A DNA stretch of 64,000 nucleotides from Bin87 sp965204905 (GTDB lineage Bacteria; Chloroflexota; Dehalococcoidia; Lucifugimonadales; UBA3495), in the NCBI GenBank assembly GCA_965204905.1, contig OZ242042.1:1612001-1676000 (forward strand). The letters are read 5' to 3'. A program made the position numbers and the translations under genes. The notes beneath the pieces are model-generated. The model did no database searches. It saw only the letters and a program-made list of their open reading frames with translations, and was not told the origin of the DNA. Position 1 is the stretch's first letter; every line of letters begins with the position of its first letter. This document shows positions 58,981-64,000 of this stretch, piece after piece.

Positions 58981-59015
58981 CCTCACCCCGACCCTCTCCC
59001 ATCAAGGGAGAGGGA
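58981..59015. repeat. REP-like repeat, CCTCTCCC...GGGAGAGG family
   Basis: CCCTCACCCCGACCCTCTCC leads into the hairpin closed by GGGAGAGGG, between the PPOX gene and the first CitE-like gene. Confidence 0.8.
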
Positions 59016-59018
59016 GCA

Positions 59019-59954
59019 TTAGGTTTCCTGCCAGACGCGGGCCTTTTCCAAAGCGGTCTGTTTTTCGGCGTCACGGGCGGCGCAGGCGGCGCTCATGGCG
59101 AGGACGTCCTTGGCCCATTCGTCCACCGGGACGTCGATCATGCGGCCGGCGAAAGGCGCGGCGGCGGTGCCGGCGGCGAGCGCCTGGGCGAACACCTCGC
59201 GGACCTGGGTGTAGTAGTCCACGAGGGACTCAGCGGGGGTGTAGGCGTCGTTGACGGGGTTGACCCAAACGGGATGACTGCACACCATCCCTTTGAAGCC
59301 CAGGTTGCGAACGTCGGTGGCGATTTGTGCCAAGTCATCGTGGGACAGATTTTCCGTGCCAAGACCCATGGGATCGGCGACGGCGATGGGCTGCACGCCG
59401 GCGGCGGTGGCCTCGATGCAGAGGCGTCCGCGAGCGTACACGAAGGGGTCGGGGTCGGCACTTTGCACGATGCCCAGGGACGCGGCGAGTTCGGCTTCGT
59501 CGATGCAGACCTGGCGGATGCGTGGGGATGCGGTGATAATCTCGCGGATGCGCCAGATACCGGCGGCGGTTTCGATGGAAGGGATGATTTCGGTATTGCC
59601 AAGCTCGACGCCGTTATGACGCTCCAACTCAGTGAGGATTGCGTCGGCATCGGCGATGTGCTGTTCTGATTCCGGGCCGGGCAGGACGATACCGCAGAGG
59701 TCGCGGCACATTGCGGCGGCGCTGTCAGCATATACGTAGGCGGCGTTGACTCGGACGAAGACCTCCGCGCCGCCCTTGCCGACCTGGGTTACCGCCGATT
59801 GCAGGGTCTCGCGGGCGGTTTCGAGCGCCGTGTCGGGGACGCCGTCCTGCAAGTCGATGGTTACGGCATCGGCGTTGCGGTTCCAGGCCCAGCGGATCAT
59901 GCGGAACTGAGTGGCTGGGATGATCAGGTTGGAGCGGCGTATTAGGATGGTCAT
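59019..59954 (-). CDS. CitE/HpcH-like lyase, paralogue 1
   Basis: A 311-residue TIM-barrel protein of the HpcH/HpaI aldolase/citrate-lyase-beta family. The segments DAVTIDLQDGVPDTALE, VFVRVNAAY with the conserved Arg, and IPSIETAAGIWRIREI with the metal-binding Glu are present. The later metal motif, usually GADDLAADLG, reads CIDEAELAASLG, so the second ligand differs. It is the last of three adjacent paralogues and is likely to cleave or form a hydroxyacyl-CoA or 2-oxo acid. Confidence 0.87.
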   Translation of the reverse strand: MTILIRRSNLIIPATQFRMIRWAWNRNADAVTIDLQDGVPDTALETARETLQSAVTQVGKGGAEVFVRVNAAYVYADSAAAMCRDLCGIVLPGPESEQHIADADAILTELERHNGVELGNTEIIPSIETAAGIWRIREIITASPRIRQVCIDEAELAASLGIVQSADPDPFVYARGRLCIEATAAGVQPIAVADPMGLGTENLSHDDLAQIATDVRNLGFKGMVCSHPVWVNPVNDAYTPAESLVDYYTQVREVFAQALAAGTAAAPFAGRMIDVPVDEWAKDVLAMSAACAARDAEKQTALEKARVWQET

Positions 59955-59980
59955 GTTGGTGACTCCAAGTTACGTAGTTC

Positions 59981-60046
59981 CCCCTCACCCCAACCCTCTC
60001 CCGCCAGAGGCGGATGTTCCGCCCACGAGGGGAGAGGGAGTTTTTT
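59981..60046. repeat. REP-like repeat, CCTCTCCC family, ending in a T run
   Basis: A long copy with an insert CAGAGGCGGATGTTCCGC, closed by GGGGAGAGGG and followed by a T run. On the plus strand it resembles a hairpin terminator but lies between two minus-strand genes, so a terminator role is doubtful. Confidence 0.65.
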
Positions 60047-61014
60047 TAGGTGCGCTCCTCGGCGGCGCGGACGCGGGCGATGGCTGCGCTTTTTTCGCGG
60101 TCGCGTTCCTCGCATAGCGCGCGCCATTGCAACAGTTCCTCGGCGCGGGCGGCCTCGTAGCGGTCGATGACGCGGGATTGGCCGGAGGCGTCCTCGACCT
60201 GCAACCAGGTTTCGCTGGAATGGGACAATTTACTATATTGCTCCAAAACCCAATGGGCGTCGGCCACCTCGTCGTCGGTGGGCATGAAGCCACGATTCTG
60301 AGGTTCGACGACGTTGGGGTGCAGGCCGCCGCCGATGCGGAACCCGCACTTGCGGGCGGCATCGGCCTCGGCGAAAGCGCGGTCGGGGTCACTGACGCTG
60401 CCGGTTATGTTAGGTGTGAACGGCGTGGCACGTGGCTCTACACCCAGGGCGCGGGCGGTGAGTTCGACCTCGCCTTTGCCGTACACGAACTGGTCGAATC
60501 CGACGAACATTTCGACGCCCAAGTCGCGGGACATGTCGTAGCCGGACGCGCCGCCAAAATCGCGGATGCGGGGGCTGGCGGAAACGATCTCGTAGGCGTT
60601 GGCGACGCCGACGGCGGTTTCGATGTTGGCGCCGATCTCGATGGTTCCGGGGCGGATGCCGCGCTCGGCTTCGAGGCGGGTGATGATCTCGTCCATGCGC
60701 CGGATTTCGTGGGCGTACTCGGTCTTGGGGTAGTTGACCAGCATGAGGCCGGGCCAGACGACAGCGTTGAGGTCAGCTTCCATGAGGTCGTGATTGATGC
60801 GGCAGACGGCATCTGCGCCGCCCTTGTTGACGACGGGGATGCTCTGCCGGATCAAGTTGCGGGCGACGTCCTTGAGGTTGGGAGGAACGGAGTCCTCAAG
60901 GTCCATATTGATGTAGTCGCAGCCGCGATGCCAGGCGTTGTTGATGAAACGCTCCGTAACGATGGGCATAGTCAAGCCGGAGCGCTTGAGGCGGCGAGAG
61001 TGTTCGGCCATCAA
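60046..61014 (-). CDS. CitE/HpcH-like lyase, paralogue 2
   Basis: A 322-residue relative of paralogue 1. It shows YINMDLEDSVPPNLKD (the classical LEDSV metal/CoA segment), CRINHDLMEADL with the Arg, EIGANIETAVGVANAYEI and a late GGASGYDMSRDLGV. Among the three it keeps the family residues best. The C-terminus is helical and Arg/Glu-rich. It starts just after paralogue 3 and is probably co-transcribed with both. Confidence 0.88.
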   Translation of the reverse strand: MMAEHSRRLKRSGLTMPIVTERFINNAWHRGCDYINMDLEDSVPPNLKDVARNLIRQSIPVVNKGGADAVCRINHDLMEADLNAVVWPGLMLVNYPKTEYAHEIRRMDEIITRLEAERGIRPGTIEIGANIETAVGVANAYEIVSASPRIRDFGGASGYDMSRDLGVEMFVGFDQFVYGKGEVELTARALGVEPRATPFTPNITGSVSDPDRAFAEADAARKCGFRIGGGLHPNVVEPQNRGFMPTDDEVADAHWVLEQYSKLSHSSETWLQVEDASGQSRVIDRYEAARAEELLQWRALCEERDREKSAAIARVRAAEERT

Positions 61015-61022
61015 ACCACCTC

Positions 61023-61964
61023 CTAAGGCACGGGAATGGGGCGGCCTTCCACCGCTGCGGCTTTGAACATTTCGCGGGTTGCAATAGCTTCGGACAGGGC
61101 TACGACGTTGGCGTATTGTCGGACAATATCGGCAGTCAGTATGCGCCCTTCGTGGGAGACTGCGGCGATAGTGCCGGACTCGGTGGCGTCGCTGTAGGCT
61201 TGTTGAATGGACCGGGCTGACTCTAGCTCGGCTTCGGTTGGAGTGAAACCCTCGTTCAGCGAGCCAACCTGGTTGTCCAGGACGCAGAAGGAACCCTTGA
61301 AACCGATGGCGCGTCCGCGTCGGGCGGCTGCCAGGGTGTTGGCGGACGTGGCGAGCAGGCCACGATCAGGATGTCGCCACCAAGCTCCCAGCGGGGTCTT
61401 GCCGGCGGCGCGGGCGATGGTGACCAGCCGCTGCATGAGGTACTGCATCAGGTGGATTTCGCCGGACGGTTCGGGCCGCAGGTCCATGATGAGGTCGGCG
61501 CGGCCCAGGGTGAGGGCGGAGATACGCGGGCTGGCGGTGGCGATTTCATAACCGCTGTGGTTGCCGGGAGCGGTTTCGAGAGCGGCGACAATTTCGACGC
61601 TGCCCGGGAGCAGGCCGCGCTCGCCCTCCAGGGCGGTGATGATGGCTTCGATTTGGGCGATCTGGTCGGCGGATTCGGCGCGGCTGACGACAACGCCGTT
61701 GATTCCGGGCCAGATGGCAGCGCGGAGGTCCGCAAGCATCAGCGCGGGCTCGATTTGTACGAAAACTTCCGCGCCGCCGGCTCTAACGGAGCTAAGGCTC
61801 TCGGCAACCAATTCGCGGGCCGCAGGTTTGTCGGCCTCGGCGACGAATTCGACCAGGTCGAGAACGACGACATCAGCACCGACCTGGTGAGCCGAGGCGA
61901 TGCGTTCCGGATTGGACATCGGAACAAGCAACCAAGAACGCCTGATTTTGTCGAATGTTGGCAT
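61023..61964 (-). CDS. CitE/HpcH-like lyase, paralogue 3
   Basis: A 313-residue family member from ATG 61964 (PTFDKIRRSWLLVPMSNPER), chosen because the homology begins there; an ATG at 61979 is an alternative, and neither has a strong ribosome-binding site. VVVLDLVEFVAEADK replaces the LEDAV acid segment with VEFV, while VEIVAALETAPGNHSGYEI keeps the Glu and TLGRADLIMDLR keeps the late Asp. The substrate-side acids have therefore changed. It is the first gene of the three-gene cluster. Confidence 0.85.
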   Translation of the reverse strand: MPTFDKIRRSWLLVPMSNPERIASAHQVGADVVVLDLVEFVAEADKPAARELVAESLSSVRAGGAEVFVQIEPALMLADLRAAIWPGINGVVVSRAESADQIAQIEAIITALEGERGLLPGSVEIVAALETAPGNHSGYEIATASPRISALTLGRADLIMDLRPEPSGEIHLMQYLMQRLVTIARAAGKTPLGAWWRHPDRGLLATSANTLAAARRGRAIGFKGSFCVLDNQVGSLNEGFTPTEAELESARSIQQAYSDATESGTIAAVSHEGRILTADIVRQYANVVALSEAIATREMFKAAAVEGRPIPVP

Positions 61965-62326
61965 CGGGAAAATGTCCATTATGTACGGAGACGTAGAAGA
62001 CCGTATCGGGCATCTCTGATGCTGTATAATGCGCTCGGTTGAAAATGGACGAGCGAAGGACAATTATTCGTTCCGAAATTTTATCTTACATCGAAACATT
62101 TGGCAACGCTAAATGCCGGAACACTTTGAAAGGATTTCCCATTCATACTAACCCTTCCCACCAGGGAGAGGAAGTTTTGGATACTTTCTAAAATATGTAC
62201 CATTTGGCCTGCGTTGCAAATTGTCCAGTTTTCGAAAAAGAGTGATGTTAGTTGAGAATCTTTGGACAAGACTATGGTCTGTTCAAGGGATGTCGCGACG
62301 TTCCGGCATAGCCGTTAGGAGTTAAT
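61965..62326. other. intergenic region between CitE-like cluster and CHAT-STAND gene
   Basis: A divergent, AT-richer spacer of about 360 bases. A plus-strand TATAAT at 62025-62030 lacks a good -35 partner. A degenerate REP copy (CCCTTCCCACCAGGGAGAGG) lies near 62152. No reading frame here is convincing. Confidence 0.5.
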
Positions 62327-64000
62327 GTGACCGCCGCCGTACAATTGGAAATACATGACCTGCACGACACTGGCGAAATAACGGTTAGCCTAGCCGAATC
62401 GGGAGAGGTTCGGAGGAACGCCGCGTCGGTGGAGTTCGCGCTGGCGTTGGCCGATGAGGAACGGGCGACGCTGGATCGCTACCACAGCGAGCACGTGAAA
62501 CCCACGATTGGCGCGGCAGCGAGGGTGGAGGCGGTGGAAGGGGTGATGCGCAACCTGGGTCGGCTGCTGTTTGAGACCGCGTTCCCTACCGGCAGCCAGG
62601 CGCGCGGATTCCTGGACGAGGTGATGGCGAGGGAGGATCGGGGGGAGTTGGTCATCATATCCGGCAGGCCGGAGTTTTTGTCATTGCCGTGGGAATTGAT
62701 GAATGATCCGCAGTTGGGCTACTTCATCAACGGATTGACCGGCGTAGCGCGACAGGCTTCGGTGGACGTATCAGTGGGGGACACCACAGAGCGGGTGGAC
62801 GAAGCCTTGCACGTGCTGATGCTGTCGGCCACTCCGCTGGATGGGACGCCGCCGGGTCAGGGACCGCTGGTTGATCGAAACACGGTAGCGGGTGCGAGCC
62901 TGGCAACGGCGACCGTGGCGGCCTTAGAGGGCCTGAACACGGAGGCGTCGCTGGACAATCCGAGGCCGGCGACTTTTGAGGCGTTGCAGGGCTTGCTGGA
63001 ACGGAACCCTAACCACTATCACATCGCGCACCTGGACGGCGTTACGCTGGACCCGGTGGGCAACCTGCTGCTGGAGGACGCAACGGGAGGTCGGGATTCC
63101 GTGGCGCCGGAACGGTTGGGCGCGGTTTTGGCCGGCGGTGGAGTGAACGTCGCGCTACTGACTGCCGGAGCGCAGAACGAAAATATCAGCATGGCGAGCT
63201 GGTCGGCGGCCGCGATGGAGATTGCGGGGGCCGGCGTGGCGCAAGTGGCGATGTTGCCGGCGCCGTTGCATCCCGACGCAGCGGAAGGGGCCATGCGAGC
63301 GTTTTACACGCGGCTGGCGCAGGGGAACACGGTGGCGACGGCGGTATCGTCGATACGGCGCGGTTTGATGGATACGCCGGAGCGGGTTTCCGTGTACGGC
63401 AAGCGGGTGTGGTGGGACTGGCAGTTGCCGGCGGTGTACCAATCGCGGGAATTCGTGCCGCCCGTTATCGCGCAGCATCAACCGGACCCGCTGGCTCCGC
63501 CGGTGATCCATCCTGAAGAGGCCCCGACCGACGACTTGCAGATTCCGGTGCAGGGGCAACATGGGTTGGTGGGCAGGCAGGCCGAGATGCGGCAACTGGA
63601 ACGGGTTTTGCAGGCCAACTCGGTGGTTTTGCTGTCGGGCGATACCGGCGCGGGCAAGACGGAACTGGCGCTGGGATTGTGTCGCTGGTTTTTGAAGCCG
63701 GCACGGGTGGCGTACCCGGGCGGCGTGTTTTACACGGCGTTTGAGGCGTCTCAGCCGGCGGGGATCGAGCGGGTGGTGCATGAGATCGGGACGGCGGTGG
63801 CGGGACTGGATTTCGCCGATATGCGGGCGGACCAGCAGCGGCAGTGGGTGCTGGCGTATCTACAGCAGAACCCTTCGTTGCTGGTTTGGGACAACGTGGA
63901 GAACGTGGCGGGGTTCCCGGAGGGGAACGCCGGTTTGCTGAACGATGATGAGTTGCCGGGATTGGCCGCGTTCCTGGGCGAAGCTACGACAGGACCGGTG
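62327..64000 (+). CDS. CHAT-STAND protein with missing caspase dyad, 3' end outside window
   Basis: From GTG 62327, behind TTAGGAG, 558 residues are visible and no stop occurs before the edge. Residues about 130 to 370 form a CHAT (caspase-like) domain: LVIISGRPEFLSLPWELMND is the usual pre-catalytic block, followed by a late VAMLPAPLHPDAAEGAMRAFY. The catalytic GHG region reads AHLDGV (residues 234-239) and the Cys strand, normally LSACES, reads LLTAGAQ (278-283), so both His and Cys are absent. From about residue 420 a STAND/NB-ARC-like NTPase begins: HGLVGRQAEMRQLERVL, Walker A SGDTGAGKTELAL (about 438-445) and Walker B SLLVWDNVE (about 512-520). The C-terminal sensor part lies outside. 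Confidence 0.8.
   Translation, partial: MTAAVQLEIHDLHDTGEITVSLAESGEVRRNAASVEFALALADEERATLDRYHSEHVKPTIGAAARVEAVEGVMRNLGRLLFETAFPTGSQARGFLDEVMAREDRGELVIISGRPEFLSLPWELMNDPQLGYFINGLTGVARQASVDVSVGDTTERVDEALHVLMLSATPLDGTPPGQGPLVDRNTVAGASLATATVAALEGLNTEASLDNPRPATFEALQGLLERNPNHYHIAHLDGVTLDPVGNLLLEDATGGRDSVAPERLGAVLAGGGVNVALLTAGAQNENISMASWSAAAMEIAGAGVAQVAMLPAPLHPDAAEGAMRAFYTRLAQGNTVATAVSSIRRGLMDTPERVSVYGKRVWWDWQLPAVYQSREFVPPVIAQHQPDPLAPPVIHPEEAPTDDLQIPVQGQHGLVGRQAEMRQLERVLQANSVVLLSGDTGAGKTELALGLCRWFLKPARVAYPGGVFYTAFEASQPAGIERVVHEIGTAVAGLDFADMRADQQRQWVLAYLQQNPSLLVWDNVENVAGFPEGNAGLLNDDELPGLAAFLGEATTGPV

Noticed and set aside
1..64000. CRISPR array
   Set aside because: The short repeats are dispersed one at a time between genes and differ in sequence; there is no regular repeat-spacer series and no cas gene.

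Overview
The window is a GC-rich, densely packed bacterial chromosome segment with many four-base stop/start overlaps, frequent GTG and TTG starts, and five tRNA genes that all encode their own CCA. The gene mix suggests a Chloroflexota lineage, perhaps a Dehalococcoidia or SAR202-like group. It includes a GldA/GldF/GldG-type ABC cluster with a DUF4340 protein, CaiB/BaiF CoA-transferase, three tandem CitE/HpcH-like lyases, two thiamine-diphosphate enzymes, acetamidase/formamidase, amidohydrolase, an EndoQ-like nuclease and a bifunctional-type Dcd. This placement is inference from gene content; no rRNA or ribosomal protein marker is present.

Layout. 1-5 kb (minus): acyl-CoA dehydrogenase, SIMPL lipoprotein, dcd, ribD, ribE and ribB (cut by the left edge) form one compact run. 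5-9.5 kb (plus): selA, an alpha/beta hydrolase lacking its nucleophile serine, an EndoQ-type PHP nuclease and rimI. 9.6-13.5 kb (minus): a peptide/nickel-type ABC importer (lipoprotein, DppB, DppC) whose promoter is flanked by a 10-bp inverted repeat. 13.7-19.2 kb (plus): coaE, a NorQ/CbbQ-type AAA+ ATPase, a Nudix hydrolase and a 1104-residue NorD/CbbO-type VWA protein. 19.3-25.3 kb (minus): cinA and the Gld-like ABC cluster. 25.5-28.2 kb (plus): speD, an agmatinase-family gene and an HMG-CoA-lyase-like gene. 28.3-33 kb (minus): a frameshifted HsdR_N-like gene, an Asp-box beta-propeller, comF, a Nudix gene, ribokinase, and a YegL-type VWA protein that has lost its MIDAS. 33.2-43.2 kb: CaiB/BaiF transferase, four tandem tRNAs followed by unfamiliar genes, a PAC2 protein, amidohydrolase, nitroreductase, EamA transporter, tRNA-Glu, a HypE-like AIR-synthase protein and a threonine-dehydratase-like enzyme. 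43.2-51.5 kb: a gene-poor stretch, a small HTH protein, acetamidase/formamidase, a ThDP enzyme coupled to a small membrane protein, a possible HEPN protein, RidA, and a BglII-like restriction-modification locus with an intact methyltransferase and a deleted endonuclease. 51.7-62 kb: a REPIN-like element, a second ThDP enzyme, a DUF5678/retropepsin pair, a PD-(D/E)XK-like gene, an ADP-forming acyl-CoA synthetase, a TSUP permease, small membrane proteins, a PPOX flavoprotein and three CitE-like paralogues. 62.3-64 kb (plus, open at the edge): a CHAT-STAND protein whose caspase dyad is missing.

Together the genes describe a heterotroph geared to CoA-thioester and carboxylic-acid chemistry, riboflavin and CoA supply, polyamine synthesis and oligopeptide uptake. 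Intergenic spaces are seeded with at least four families of short palindromic repeats, one copy of which appears to serve as a terminator. The most unusual material is the CHAT-STAND gene at the right edge, followed by several family members that have lost catalytic or metal-binding residues, and the degraded restriction genes.
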